DNA of 64,000 nucleotides from an uncultured Sulfurovum sp. (GCA_913055205.1 CAJXJN010000006.1:18974-82973); one strand, 5' to 3'; numbered from the stretch's first letter, positions 16,166 to 24,658 are shown. The notes: a model not told the origin generated them from the letters alone. Translations and numbers: made by a program.

Positions 16166-17048
16166 ATGATAGTTTTTAACCGTCATATTATTTTCCAAAA
16201 TGAAGAGATATTGCAGAATGATATCTCGTATGATGTTGTAGAAACAATTAATGTTGTGAAAAAAAAGGATTTTTCTCTTCAAAAGAAATTTTTGTTGATA
16301 AGTGACTGGTATCCTATGTCTGGCCGGAAAATGAGATACTATAGCAGTAGTCCTTTTGAACAGGCAGATAAAAGTCTTTCATGGGCTTTGGAGATCAAAG
16401 ATGTCATGATATTGATCTGGGATGCTGACCACCGAAATATTTTATATGTCAAAAAAAAAGATTATACTTCTCAAAGACTATATTTTTGGATACTTCATAC
16501 ATTTTTCCCCCTTGTATTGGAACTTGAGCGAACATATCATCTCCTTCATGTAGGTTCAGTTGAAGTAGCTGGTAAAGCAGTACTTTTTTCAGCTTTTTCT
16601 TATGGTGGAAAATCAACTTTAACGGACTATTTTATACAAAACGGCCATGCTATGCTTACAGATTTCTATAGCAATAGAGAGACAAGGAGATACCTACTAT
16701 GCGATCTCTTCTTATCCTTTTCATCGACCCTACAGGGAAACAGAAACACTTGGTTATCCTGTAGCAAATTTTGCAACAGAACCTAAACCGATCCATGCTG
16801 TCTATCTTCTTGAAAAAAGTGAACCTAATGCTGCTGTAGAGATCATAGAGCTCAAAGGCATAGAGAAGTTCAAAGCCTTTCATTATAGCAGTTTTATTGA
16901 TTTCTCTTTTATGAAGCAGGAACGATTTGGTTTTTTCATGGAGACGGCAAAGCACGTTCCTGTCTATAAGATCATTATCCCCTGGGATGTAGAACGTTTA
17001 AATGAAGTGTATGATAGCATTTGCCAGCATAGCAAGGAAATTGAGTGA
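16166..17048 (+). pseudogene. HprK-like kinase of the lasso/RiPP type, frameshifted
   Basis: Together two frames encode one protein. The first (from ATG 16166) carries the N-terminal domain and a P-loop-like SAFSYGGKSTLTDYFIQNGHAMLTD. The frame then shifts around 16660-16675 and continues as ERQGDTYYAISSYPFHRPYRETE...ANFATEPKPIHAVYLLEKSEPNA, which is the C-terminal part of HPr kinase-like proteins found in lasso-peptide clusters. The first frame runs on as non-homologous sequence and stops at 16786. A single base insertion or loss explains it. Such kinases may phosphorylate the precursor. The end overlaps the next gene by four bases. Confidence 0.75.
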
Positions 17049-17946
17049 GTGGGATCTTTGGAGTTTTTAATCGAAATACTAAGCGAGTCAATAAAGATAC
17101 GATTAATATTATGCTTGATGCCATGTCATATTGGGAGTCGGATGATCACGGTATCTGGATAAACGGGACTGTTGCATTTGGACATACAATGCTTTGGAAC
17201 ACTCCAGAATCAAAATATGAACACCTGCCATTAGAGAAAAATGCGTATGTGTTAACTATGGATGCAAGAATCGATAACCGCGATGAACTTGCAAAAGAGC
17301 TCGTATTGCCTGATCTTCCATTGGAAAAAATAGGAGATAGTGAATTTATCTTATCTGCATATAGAAAATGGGGAGAGGATTGTCCTAAGTATCTACTTGG
17401 GGATTTTGCATTTGCGATCTGGGACGGAAATAAAAGGCAGTTGTTTTGTGCTAGAGATCATGTAGGCATAAAGCAGTGGCCAACTATATTATCAATTCTG
17501 AGCTAAGAAGTCCGACGCTTACTTTTTTTGAAAACATTGAGAAACTACCGCCTGCAACTACACTCATCATTACCGGTAAGCAGATCCGTAAGAGTTGTTG
17601 CTGGATGCTCTCACTTCCGGAGGAGTATCGTTACTCCATGGGTAATCCACGATACTTTCACGGTGAAGCAATGAAAGATCTCTTGCCGGAAGAGGTACTG
17701 AATCGCAGAGATAAAGCAGAATTAAGTATACTTATTTTACAGCAGATTGAAGCATTAAATAGAGATGCTTTATGGAGAGATCCTGCCATTGTAAAGATGG
17801 GTATTGTAGACAGAAAGATCATTGAGTATTACGAAGCCAAGTTTCAGAACAGAAAACTTCGTGGTTACGATCTGCAACGCTACTGGCGTATTATCAATCT
17901 GGAATATTGGTACCAATATTCCAGTTTTCTAGACAAACCTGAGTAG
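17045..17946 (+). pseudogene. asparagine synthetase-like (lasso cyclase type), internally deleted
   Basis: The N-terminal frame (GTG 17045, MSGIFGVFNRNTKR...) is a class II glutamine amidotransferase domain with Ser where glutaminase-active enzymes have Cys 2. It reads to CARDHVGIK and then loses frame. A second frame gives ANYIINSELRSPTLTFFENIEKLPPATTLII and then jumps to MLSLPEEYRYSMGNPRYFHGEAMKDLLPEEVLNRRDKAELS, the C-terminal end of this family. The ATP-pyrophosphatase core with its SGGxDSS loop is missing entirely. About 900 bases remain of an expected 1.8-2 kb. The stop TAG lies in a GTAGGTTTGG repeat. Confidence 0.8.
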
Positions 17947-17971
17947 GTTTGGTTCCACCAAACGTTCAATC
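17944..17971. repeat. Palindromic element GTAGGTTTGGTTCCACCAAAC
   Basis: Starts with the stop codon of the asparagine synthetase remnant. The same GTAGGTTTGGTTC sequence occurs as inverted arms at the dnaX 3' end (44205-44296), so the two belong to one family. Confidence 0.6.
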
Positions 17972-18287
17972 CTAGTGTAAAAATATATAAATATATATAG
18001 TTTTTCTAAAGTTACTGCCAGTATAATGATTTTTTATGAAACAGGGACATACGATGATTTCTGATGAAAAGTGACAACATTTGAACAAAATGGTAAATTT
18101 TTTTTCAGGAATCGATAGATTTTTTCTATCTGTTTTCAAGGTTACTGTTCCCTTTGCTATAAATAGGCTTGATGAAGTCTATATGCTATTATTCAATATT
18201 GTCGTACAAATGGAAGAGTAGTAGCCGTTAGACTCCAAATGCTTTTATGCTATACTTTGAGAAAATTATTTTTAAGGAAGTTACTCA
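17947..18287. other. 341-base non-coding remainder of the island
   Basis: No supported gene. It holds the palindromic element at its left end, a hairpin (gatagattttttctatc) near 18115-18131, AT-rich tracts, and the promoter of the next gene at its right end. The expected lasso-cluster peptidase and exporter genes are not here. Confidence 0.5.
18251..18256 (+). promoter_or_regulatory. -10 box (gcTATACT) of the thioredoxin-fold gene
   Basis: TATACT lies about 30 bases before the ATG at 18288, with an AAGGAAG ribosome-binding site between them. It indicates that the downstream genes have their own promoter, independent of the riboswitch operon. Confidence 0.5.
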
Positions 18288-19040
18288 ATGAATCAAATCT
18301 TACGTATTATCGTTTCAGCTCTAATATTTATGTCTGTACTCCATGCCACAGATATGATGGTTGATAAAGCCAAATTGCAAGAATTAACAAAATACAATAA
18401 AGTACTTCAGAACCCAAAACTTAAAATTATTACTGCTATAGAAGAACCGACACAGTATATTTTAAAACTGGAAGGAAAATCTCGAAGAGGATCGCAACTG
18501 CTTACCGGTTTTTTAAACAAGCAAACCGGAGAGTTTCATTTAGGTACAGGGTATAAAAAAGATGGTACTCCTATCGTTTTTCCAAAAGATGCCAAAGTCA
18601 TAAAAGAGGGTGTAGCATTCAGTTATGGACAAGGAGAAAAAGAGATTTATCTTGTAACCGACCCCGAGTGCCCTTACTGCAAAAAGTTTGAAAAAGCAAC
18701 GATGGGAAAACTTCAAGATTACCGTGTGCATGTTATACTGTTTCCTTTAAGTTTTCATAAGAAATCTCCGGCAATGATAGAGTGGATCATGCAGGGGAAA
18801 GATGATGTCGAAAAAACAGAAAGACTACAAAATGTCATGCTGGGGAAGAGCAAAGAGTATAAAGAACTGTTAAGTAAGGGTAAAAATCCTTTTCCTTACA
18901 GTCCTAAAGTCAAAGCCTACATGATACAAATGCAAAAAGCGGTTTCTGAATTGGGTGTAAGAGGAACCCCATCACTATATGATGAAGCATTTAACCCTCT
19001 CTCAAAAAAGGACTTGCTAAAATCTTTGAAAAGAACATAA
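18288..19040 (+). CDS. periplasmic thiol:disulfide protein, DsbC/DsbG-like
   Basis: A 250-residue protein with a signal peptide (MNQILRIIVSALIFMSVLHA), an N-terminal region of about 100 residues, and a thioredoxin domain with catalytic CPYC in TDPECPYCKKFEKATMGK and the cis-Pro loop GVRGTPSLYDE. This is the DsbC/DsbG architecture: disulfide isomerase or thiol protection in the periplasm. A role in folding exported proteins such as the Cys-containing LamG protein is possible. It ends eleven bases before the PqqD-like gene and has its own promoter. Confidence 0.82.
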   Translation: MNQILRIIVSALIFMSVLHATDMMVDKAKLQELTKYNKVLQNPKLKIITAIEEPTQYILKLEGKSRRGSQLLTGFLNKQTGEFHLGTGYKKDGTPIVFPKDAKVIKEGVAFSYGQGEKEIYLVTDPECPYCKKFEKATMGKLQDYRVHVILFPLSFHKKSPAMIEWIMQGKDDVEKTERLQNVMLGKSKEYKELLSKGKNPFPYSPKVKAYMIQMQKAVSELGVRGTPSLYDEAFNPLSKKDLLKSLKRT

Positions 19041-19051
19041 AAGGAGAAGTA

Positions 19052-19330
19052 GTGGATATCAATCAAAAAGTCACTTTCGCAGATACAGTCTTTGCGCAGG
19101 AGGTTGATGGTGAAATGGTACTGCTCGATATGAATAGTGAAAGCTACTTTGGGCTTGATGAAGTAGGTACAGCGATCTGGCAGGCAATAGAGGAAAAAAG
19201 AGTGTTAAAAGATGTATTGGAGAGACTTCTGGAAGTGTATGATGTGGAAGAAAAGGTCTTGAAAAAAGATCTGTTTGCTTTTTTGGAAAAGCTTCAGGAG
19301 AGTGGATTGGTAGAGGTAGAGAAAAATTGA
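19052..19330 (+). CDS. PqqD-family peptide-binding (RRE) protein
   Basis: A 92-residue protein of the PqqD fold, the recognition element that binds precursor leaders in many RiPP pathways. Family signatures are [36 protein letters not shown] and a C-terminal helical part ending [12 protein letters not shown]. The start is GTG 19052 with AAGGAG six bases upstream. It is intact, unlike the kinase and synthetase. Its stop overlaps the TTG start of rsmG (TTGA), so it is probably kept in the transcript through that coupling. Binding of the YSAPALVVLG peptide is an inference. Confidence 0.8.
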   Translation: MDINQKVTFADTVFAQEVDGEMVLLDMNSESYFGLDEVGTAIWQAIEEKRVLKDVLERLLEVYDVEEKVLKKDLFAFLEKLQESGLVEVEKN

Positions 19331-19911
19331 ATTTATCACAATATTTAGACAAGGAAGGGATAAAGTTAGAAAGTGAAATTATCACTAAGTTAGAGCTTTT
19401 TGCCTCACTTTTGAACGAATGGAATCAAATCCATAACCTCACAGGAGCGAAAAATATAGATGCGATTTATGCGAATATCGTTGATTCGCTTTATCCTTTG
19501 ACCTTTATAGAGAAGCCAAAAACACTTTTAGATGTAGGAACAGGAGCAGGATTTCCCGGGTTGGTGCTTGCCATTGCTTTGCCTGATACGAAAGTAGTGC
19601 TTGCAGAACCACTTAAAAAGAGAGTTTCCTTTCTCAAATATGCTGCCATAAACTTGAATCTTCAGAATGTTAAAGTTGAAGCAAAGAGAGTTGAACAGGT
19701 GGAGTATGATGCTTTTGATCTCATCACTTCACGTGCCGTGACCAATACTAAACTTCTTTTGGATTTGACAAAAGAGATCAGTAATAGTCTAACAGAGTAC
19801 CTTTTTTACAAAGGAAGTCGTGTATTTGATGAGATAGAAGATGTACAACATCAGTTAACTTATGATATAGTACAGAAAAGCCAAAGAAACTACTTATATA
19901 TAAAGAGTTAA
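19327..19911 (+). CDS. rsmG: 16S rRNA (guanine-N7) methyltransferase RsmG
   Basis: Methylates G527 of 16S rRNA using SAM. The 194-residue protein has the SAM loop [20 protein letters not shown], followed by [18 protein letters not shown] and [17 protein letters not shown], all typical of RsmG (GidB). Length is slightly short but normal for Campylobacterota. It starts at TTG 19327, overlapping the PqqD-like stop. It marks the right border of the accessory island. Confidence 0.95.
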   Translation: MNLSQYLDKEGIKLESEIITKLELFASLLNEWNQIHNLTGAKNIDAIYANIVDSLYPLTFIEKPKTLLDVGTGAGFPGLVLAIALPDTKVVLAEPLKKRVSFLKYAAINLNLQNVKVEAKRVEQVEYDAFDLITSRAVTNTKLLLDLTKEISNSLTEYLFYKGSRVFDEIEDVQHQLTYDIVQKSQRNYLYIKS

Positions 19912-19913
19912 AT

Positions 19914-20126
19914 ATGATTTTGAAACTTATAATTTTTGCTGTGGCAGGATTGCTGATTTATAAATTTTTTGGGGGAAAATTTCCTACATTGGCTAAGAAC
20001 CCTCAAGAGAAAAAATTGGATGAGGATACATTGGTAGAATGTGCAAAGTGTAGTACATATGTGACAATCAAAGAGAGTATTGTTGTGAATGGAAAGTATT
20101 ATTGCTCCCAAGAGTGTGCAAATTAA
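19914..20126 (+). CDS. small membrane protein with Cys4 zinc-ribbon-like tail (PP0621-like)
   Basis: A 70-residue protein: one N-terminal membrane helix (ILKLIIFAVAGLLIYKFF), a short linker, then CAKCSTYVTIKESIVVNGKYYCSQEC, a CxxC...CxxxC treble-clef-like metal site. Proteins of this plan are common, conserved and uncharacterised. It follows rsmG by two bases and is probably in the same operon. Confidence 0.75.
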   Translation: MILKLIIFAVAGLLIYKFFGGKFPTLAKNPQEKKLDEDTLVECAKCSTYVTIKESIVVNGKYYCSQECAN

Positions 20127-20146
20127 AATAGACTAAAGGAAATGTT

Positions 20147-20527
20147 ATGATAATTATTGGTCATCCCTGGATCGAAAGTAGTCGTTTTTGTAAAGTTTTT
20201 TCTCAAGAAGAGATTCAAAAGAGTGAAGTGAATGATATTGTATTACTTGAACCTTTGGTAGAAGCCATAGATCTTGCAAAATATTGTCAGAGTAATGATA
20301 TCCCTTATGCTGTAACTGTAAATACACTTAATGAAGCTATTTTCTGTAATGCTTTGGGTGCGAGCTTTATAATCTGTGAAGAGGATGAAGCGTGTGTGAT
20401 TCAGCCTATAGCACAGGAGTATCTTTTTGATACACGTATTTTGGTACTGATACATGATGAGAAAGATATTGTTAAAATAGCGAGATCTGGTATTGATGGG
20501 GTTATTTTTGCAGAGGCAATTTGTTAA
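20147..20527 (+). CDS. conserved hypothetical protein, half-barrel-like
   Basis: 126 residues beginning MIIIGHPWIESSRFCKVFSQEEI. Alternating beta-alpha segments (DIVLLEPLVEAIDLAKYCQ, IPYAVTVNTLNEAIFCNALGASFIICE, TRILVLIHDEKDIVKIARSGIDGVIFAEAI) look like part of a TIM-type barrel: strand ends followed by Gly-Ala or Gly-Ile as in phosphate-binding barrels. I do not recognise a named family. A good AAAGGAAA ribosome-binding site precedes the ATG. It lies between the zinc-ribbon protein and the rhomboid protease in one plus-strand run. Confidence 0.6.
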   Translation: MIIIGHPWIESSRFCKVFSQEEIQKSEVNDIVLLEPLVEAIDLAKYCQSNDIPYAVTVNTLNEAIFCNALGASFIICEEDEACVIQPIAQEYLFDTRILVLIHDEKDIVKIARSGIDGVIFAEAIC

Positions 20528-20533
20528 TCATTT

Positions 20534-21217
20534 ATGATCATGAGTGAATTTAGAAAATATAAGATCACTTATGGACTCATCGCTTTAAATCTTATTATTT
20601 ATCTTTTCTCTGCACTCTTGAGTGGAAGCATCATAGATATGAATATGCAAACGCTTGTTGATATGGGTGCACTCTATGGACCAATTACTGTACTTAAGAG
20701 CGAATGGTGGCGACTTTTTACTGCTATGTTCCTCCATGGAAGTATGACGCATCTACTCATGAATATGTTTGCTTTGTATCTCATAGGGCGAGGGGTGGAG
20801 GTCTATTTTGATATCAAATCATATATGGCACTCTATCTTTTTTCAGGTCTCATCGGTGGGTTGGTCTCACTCTATGTACATCCTGTAGGTGTAGGTGTCG
20901 GGGCATCTGGAGCCATATTTGGAATTTTTGGTGCTTTGGCAGGATTTTTCCTTGCACATAGAGACAGAATCTCCGGATATTCCAAAGCATTCATGAAAGA
21001 CTTTGCTGTCATTATTGTCATCAACTTTGTTTTAGGACTTTCTATTGAGTCTATCGATATGAGTGCACATATCGGAGGCTTAATTATTGGATTTATTGGT
21101 GGGTTTGTTATTTCAAAAAATCCAAAATGGGTATGGATCTATAGTATGGCAATGGTATTAATTATATTTGCTATTGGTTCCATACTGCCTAATTTATATG
21201 TACAGACACTTTTTTAA
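20534..21217 (+). CDS. rhomboid-family intramembrane serine protease
   Basis: A 227-residue six-helix membrane protease that would cleave transmembrane substrates. The catalytic Ser is in GVGASGAIFG (Ser 125) and the catalytic His in SAHIGG (His 179); the conserved HxxxN stretch THLLMN (His 73, Asn 77) is present, as is WWRLFTAMFLHG in the L1 region. All expected active-site residues are intact. The start could also be the ATG six bases later (MSEFRKYK). It overlaps the next gene by 20 bases when that gene is started at 21198. Confidence 0.88.
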   Translation: MIMSEFRKYKITYGLIALNLIIYLFSALLSGSIIDMNMQTLVDMGALYGPITVLKSEWWRLFTAMFLHGSMTHLLMNMFALYLIGRGVEVYFDIKSYMALYLFSGLIGGLVSLYVHPVGVGVGASGAIFGIFGALAGFFLAHRDRISGYSKAFMKDFAVIIVINFVLGLSIESIDMSAHIGGLIIGFIGGFVISKNPKWVWIYSMAMVLIIFAIGSILPNLYVQTLF

Positions 21218-21734
21218 ATTTTTCTTTATTTCATTTTTTTTGGTAGGGTGTTCGGTTATTTTTCCTTCTGTACCGCAGAGTAAAATTATGCAACTCTCGA
21301 AATTATTACAATCGTTAGATAGAAGTATCCCTTCGAAAGAAGTAGAGTATCTTTCTCGAGATATATTTGATGAAACATCTAAACTTATTAAGGAATTTAA
21401 ACTTACGTCACCACCATGGTTTCATAATATTTTGGTCAATGTAGGAGTAAGAGACCAAGGACTTTGTTACCATTGGAGTGATTCTCTGTATGTACATCTT
21501 TTGGAAAAGAAATACCCTCATTTTGACTTCCATTTAGTGGGAGCAAATATAGGAGAGTATCTTTTTGAGCATAATGTTTTGGTGGTTACTGCTAAAGGGA
21601 GCGGAGTGCTCAATGGTGTACTTATAGACCCTTGGAGAGACTCAGGAGAACTTTACTTCTCCAGAGTTTTTGAAGATAAGAAGTATACTTGGAAGCATAG
21701 GATAGACAGGTGTTTGTGTCAAAATGGAAAATAG
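21198..21734 (+). CDS. lipoprotein with possible papain/transglutaminase-like Cys-His-Asp site
   Basis: I start it at ATG 21198 (MYRHFFKFFFISFFLVGCSVIFP), because this gives a clean type II signal peptide with lipobox LVGC; the upstream TTG in the ORF track extends into the rhomboid gene. The mature part (about 160 residues) contains QGLCYHWSDSLY, EHNVLVVTAKG and NGVLIDPWRDSG, spaced like the Cys, His and Asp of papain-fold enzymes. The family is not one I can name. It converges with pabB, and their ends overlap by 16 bases. Confidence 0.65.
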   Translation: MYRHFFKFFFISFFLVGCSVIFPSVPQSKIMQLSKLLQSLDRSIPSKEVEYLSRDIFDETSKLIKEFKLTSPPWFHNILVNVGVRDQGLCYHWSDSLYVHLLEKKYPHFDFHLVGANIGEYLFEHNVLVVTAKGSGVLNGVLIDPWRDSGELYFSRVFEDKKYTWKHRIDRCLCQNGK

Positions 21735-22687
21735 ATCTTATCGATCAACTCCTCATGTTCACTTTTTGCATTAGAGTCAATGGTGATGCCTCCACCACTT
21801 TTGTAAATAAGTTCACCTTTCTCTTCTTCAATGAAACGTATCATCACTCCCGAGCGTAAATCTTTTCCATCAAAGAGACCAAAAACCCCGGTATAAAACC
21901 CTCTATCATAGTCCTCAATACGACTGATAATATTGACTGTACTTCTTTTAGGTGTTCCCGTGATGGAGCCTGCGGGGGTGAGTTTGTCAAGAAGTGTACC
22001 TATTTCATCTCTCCAGTTCTTTTCCAACTTTGCAGTGATCTTGGAGCTGACTTGCAGTAACTCTTTTTTGCCTGCTTTGATCTTCTCTGCATAACGGAAC
22101 TTCTCTACCTTTACTTCAGTCCCAACAATACCAAGGTCATTACGCATGAGATCAACGATCATCACATGTTCTGCCATCTCTTTTGTATTGCTGAGTATAG
22201 TCTCTTTTGCATTGGGAAGATTTGCATCTATAGTACCTTTCATAGGGTAGGTAGCAATAGTGTTGTCTATTATTTCCACAAAACGTTCAGGCGAGAAGCA
22301 GATGAATTTACCTTTAAAATAGAGTTTGAACTTGGCTCTAGCGTAGGTAAATATCTCTTCGAGGTTGAAGTTACTCTCTATGGGAGTTTTGAAAGTGAGG
22401 TTGAGTAGATAGGTATTCCCAGAGCGTATCTCTTCGAGTATCTGATCTAGAGACTTTTCGTACTGAGAAAAATTTACGGGTGATTTGGAAAAAGTAAAAG
22501 CTTTTTCTCTTTTTTTCACAGGGTAATTACGCCAATTTTCCAGCTTATAGAAGATGTCATCATCAAGCTCGTTTAGTGCCTGGACAAAAAGTTTGGTTTT
22601 GTCATAAGAGATGATGAAGAGAAAAGGCTCTCTCTGATGTCCCAAGGTATCCATTTTACTGATACCTTCAGTGAGTGAGAGCCACAT
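21719..22687 (-). CDS. pabB: aminodeoxychorismate synthase component I
   Basis: Chorismate-utilising enzyme making 4-amino-4-deoxychorismate for folate. The 322 residues include SGNTYLLNLTFKTP, CFSPERFVEI, TYPMKGTIDANLPNAKE (substrate loop), MIVDLMRNDLGIVG and GSITGTPKRSTVNIISRIE, with the C-terminal GVFGLFDG...FIEEEKGELIYKSGGGI. It is shorter than full-length PabB because the N-terminal lobe is reduced, as in epsilonproteobacterial forms. No glutaminase partner or aminodeoxychorismate lyase is nearby. folC, another folate gene, lies elsewhere in the window. Confidence 0.88.
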   Translation of the reverse strand: MWLSLTEGISKMDTLGHQREPFLFIISYDKTKLFVQALNELDDDIFYKLENWRNYPVKKREKAFTFSKSPVNFSQYEKSLDQILEEIRSGNTYLLNLTFKTPIESNFNLEEIFTYARAKFKLYFKGKFICFSPERFVEIIDNTIATYPMKGTIDANLPNAKETILSNTKEMAEHVMIVDLMRNDLGIVGTEVKVEKFRYAEKIKAGKKELLQVSSKITAKLEKNWRDEIGTLLDKLTPAGSITGTPKRSTVNIISRIEDYDRGFYTGVFGLFDGKDLRSGVMIRFIEEEKGELIYKSGGGITIDSNAKSEHEELIDKIYFPF

Positions 22688-22761
22688 TTAAAAACGCCTT
22701 TGTGGTTTTTTAGTGAATAGTGGCAGTATGCTTTCTTTTGGAAAGCTTTTATCTCTTTTTT

Positions 22762-22790
22762 GAACTCTAAACGCTGAACGCTGAACGCTC
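22762..22790. repeat. Heptad repeat between pabB and pyrB
   Basis: Units aactcta, aacgctg, aacgctg and aacgctc with a 7-bp period lie immediately after the pyrB stop. They match the inverted form seen at 6958-6979. Confidence 0.75.
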
Positions 22791-22792
22791 AT

Positions 22793-23668
22793 TTAGCTAT
22801 CCAAAAGAAGAAGTTTTAAGATAGCCATACGTATAAAGACACCATTTTTGACCTGTTCCAAGACTTTACAACGAGGGTCTTCCAACATCTTATCTGAGAT
22901 GTCTATATTTCTCATTACCGGTCCCGGGTGAAGTACCAAGATGTCTCTGTCTCCTAAACGCTCTTTATCTATACAGTAATGTTTTGCATACTCATCATAG
23001 TCATCAAACAGTGGTGAAGCATGACGCTCGAGTTGTGCTCTAAGAGACATGATGACATCCACTTTGTCTATGATATCTTCCAACTTCTCATACTGTGGCA
23101 GGTCACTTTCAGGCATAAATGGTTTAGGTGCTACAAGTACCACATTCATTCCCATACGTGTCAGTAGACGTATGCCGGAACTGGCCACACGTGAACTTAC
23201 GATGTCACCTACGATGGCGATGGTCTTACCCTTTACCTCTCCAAAGTGTTCTACCATTGTAAAGAGATCAAGCAGTGCCTGGGTGGGGTGTGCATAGTTC
23301 CCTGCACCTGCATTGATGACAGAGGTCATTTCCATATCTGCAAGTAGTCTGGGAGTTTCATTTTCTGAGTGACGAATGATGACTCCATCAGGCTCCATAG
23401 CACAAAGGTTTGCAAAGGTGTCTTCCAGACTTTCTCCTTTTTTTGTAGAAGAACGGGAAGGATCAAGATGCACCACTGCCGCCCCCAGTCGTTTAGCTGC
23501 GACCTCAAAAGAGCTACGTGTACGTGTAGAGGCTTCAAAGAAAAGGGTAATGAGAAGTTTATCTCTCAGAAGTTTTGGCGGGCGTTGTGCTTTGAAGGTT
23601 TTAGCATCATGTAAAAGCTGTGCTATCTGCTCGTCTGAAAAGTTGTTTGTATCTACCAGGTGTTGCAT
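22793..23668 (-). CDS. pyrB: aspartate carbamoyltransferase catalytic subunit
   Basis: First committed step of pyrimidine synthesis, joining carbamoyl phosphate and aspartate. The 291-residue chain has the carbamoyl-phosphate loop FEASTRTRSSFEVAAKRLG, the conserved INAGAGNYAHPTQALLDLFT, and MSLRAQLERH with HPGPVMRNIDI near the C-terminus. No regulatory pyrI subunit gene is adjacent. Length is normal. The only neighbour read in the same direction is pabB downstream, separated by a repeat-bearing spacer. Confidence 0.96.
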   Translation of the reverse strand: MQHLVDTNNFSDEQIAQLLHDAKTFKAQRPPKLLRDKLLITLFFEASTRTRSSFEVAAKRLGAAVVHLDPSRSSTKKGESLEDTFANLCAMEPDGVIIRHSENETPRLLADMEMTSVINAGAGNYAHPTQALLDLFTMVEHFGEVKGKTIAIVGDIVSSRVASSGIRLLTRMGMNVVLVAPKPFMPESDLPQYEKLEDIIDKVDVIMSLRAQLERHASPLFDDYDEYAKHYCIDKERLGDRDILVLHPGPVMRNIDISDKMLEDPRCKVLEQVKNGVFIRMAILKLLLLDS

Positions 23669-23748
23669 GGGTATCCTTAGTGGGTTCGGATTAATAATTA
23701 TGTGATTATAGCTAATGGATGGTAAAAGTGTTCAGTTGTTGTTTATTA

Positions 23749-23901
23749 TGTAGGGGCAGTATCCCCGTGTCTGCCCGTGGTTTCAGGATTTGTTTCGGAT
23801 GCATGGTTTATTATGGATGAAACAAAATTTGGTGATTTGGTTTTTTTGAATTGTCAAATTTGGTTGAGTACCCGTGGGTCAACACAGGGGTGGCCACTAC
23901 A
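23749..23901. repeat. Split palindromic element (TGTAGGGG...CACTACA)
   Basis: Outer parts tgtaggggcagtatccccgtgtctgcccgtgg and acccgtgggtcaacacaggggtggccactaca match the halves of the compact element after dxs (38270-38327). Here about 90 bases of T-rich sequence lie between the halves. The plus-strand ORF 23851-24123 is a shadow across this element and bioD. Confidence 0.55.
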
Positions 23902-23952
23902 GAAGTTTATTTTGTTAGGTCTTTCTTAGATTGTGAAAGAATGAGAGTGGAA

Positions 23953-24591
23953 CTAGTAGGATCGGATAAACTGATCCAACCCATCCCCGACACTCCACCA
24001 CTCAGGAAAAACTGCATCATAAAAAGGCTTAGTAACTTTCTCAAAGTCCTCTTTATCTTCAAACAAATTTATACACCAGTCAAAAGGTACATCAAATGTT
24101 CTCAAAGCCAAGATAGAAAGTAACGTGTCATTAATGCAACCCAACCTGCTTGGTGTAACTAAAAGGGTTTTAGCTTCCAGTTCTTTGATGAGGTTTATCA
24201 TCATGTACTCTTTGGTGATGGGGACCATCAGTCCTCCTGCACCCTCTATGAGTAGAATGTCACATAGTTTTGAGAGTTCTTGATGTTTTTCTATGATGTG
24301 TTGAAGGTTTATATCATGCTCAGCATCTGCACAAAAAGGTGCAGCAGGAAGAGGGAAAGTATAGGCTGTAATGTCCTGTGGTGTAAGGTCTTTAAAATTC
24401 CTGTTTACCTTTTGGCAAACTTTTAGGAGTATATTAGCATCAGGTGGTGTATCGATAACGCCTGTTTCTATGGGTTTAAAGACACCTACAGCCAAACCCT
24501 TGGAAGCAAAAGCCTCTATGAGCTTGAGAGTAGTGTGTGTTTTGCCTACATTGGTGCCGGTAGCGGTGATGAAAAGTGACTGCACTTGCAT
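23953..24591 (-). CDS. bioD: dethiobiotin synthetase
   Basis: ATP-dependent closure of the ureido ring in biotin synthesis. The 212-residue protein has the P-loop TATGTNVGKTHTTLKL, KPIETGV, and LLIEGAGGLMVPI, all diagnostic. Other bio genes are not in the window. The C-terminus (PFYDAVFPEWWSVGDGLDQFIRSY) is normal in length. It is transcribed divergently from clpS with about 67 bases between them. Confidence 0.92.
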   Translation of the reverse strand: MQVQSLFITATGTNVGKTHTTLKLIEAFASKGLAVGVFKPIETGVIDTPPDANILLKVCQKVNRNFKDLTPQDITAYTFPLPAAPFCADAEHDINLQHIIEKHQELSKLCDILLIEGAGGLMVPITKEYMMINLIKELEAKTLLVTPSRLGCINDTLLSILALRTFDVPFDWCINLFEDKEDFEKVTKPFYDAVFPEWWSVGDGLDQFIRSY

Positions 24592-24607
24592 TTCTCCAAA
24601 AATTTTG

Positions 24608-24613
24608 TATAAT
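24608..24613 (+). promoter_or_regulatory. -10 box (TATAAT) of the clpS-clpA-aat operon
   Basis: TATAAT in aattttgtataatag lies 46 bases before the clpS ATG. Both flanks are AT-rich, with T-rich sequence upstream. Confidence 0.6.
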
Positions 24614-24658
24614 AGTATATATAAATTAAAAATATATGAATTAGGATTTTAACATAAT

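Noticed and set aside
16166-16786. Kinase ORF as an intact 206-residue gene
   Set aside because: Its last 40 residues do not resemble the family, while the adjacent frame carries the matching C-terminal half; it is one frameshifted gene.
17476-17946. Second synthetase fragment as a separate gene
   Set aside because: Its sequence aligns with successive parts of one asparagine synthetase-like protein, with the middle missing; no start site of its own is visible.
23851-24123. Plus-strand ORF of 90 codons before bioD
   Set aside because: Starts in a repeat element and runs antisense through the bioD 3' end; shadow frame.
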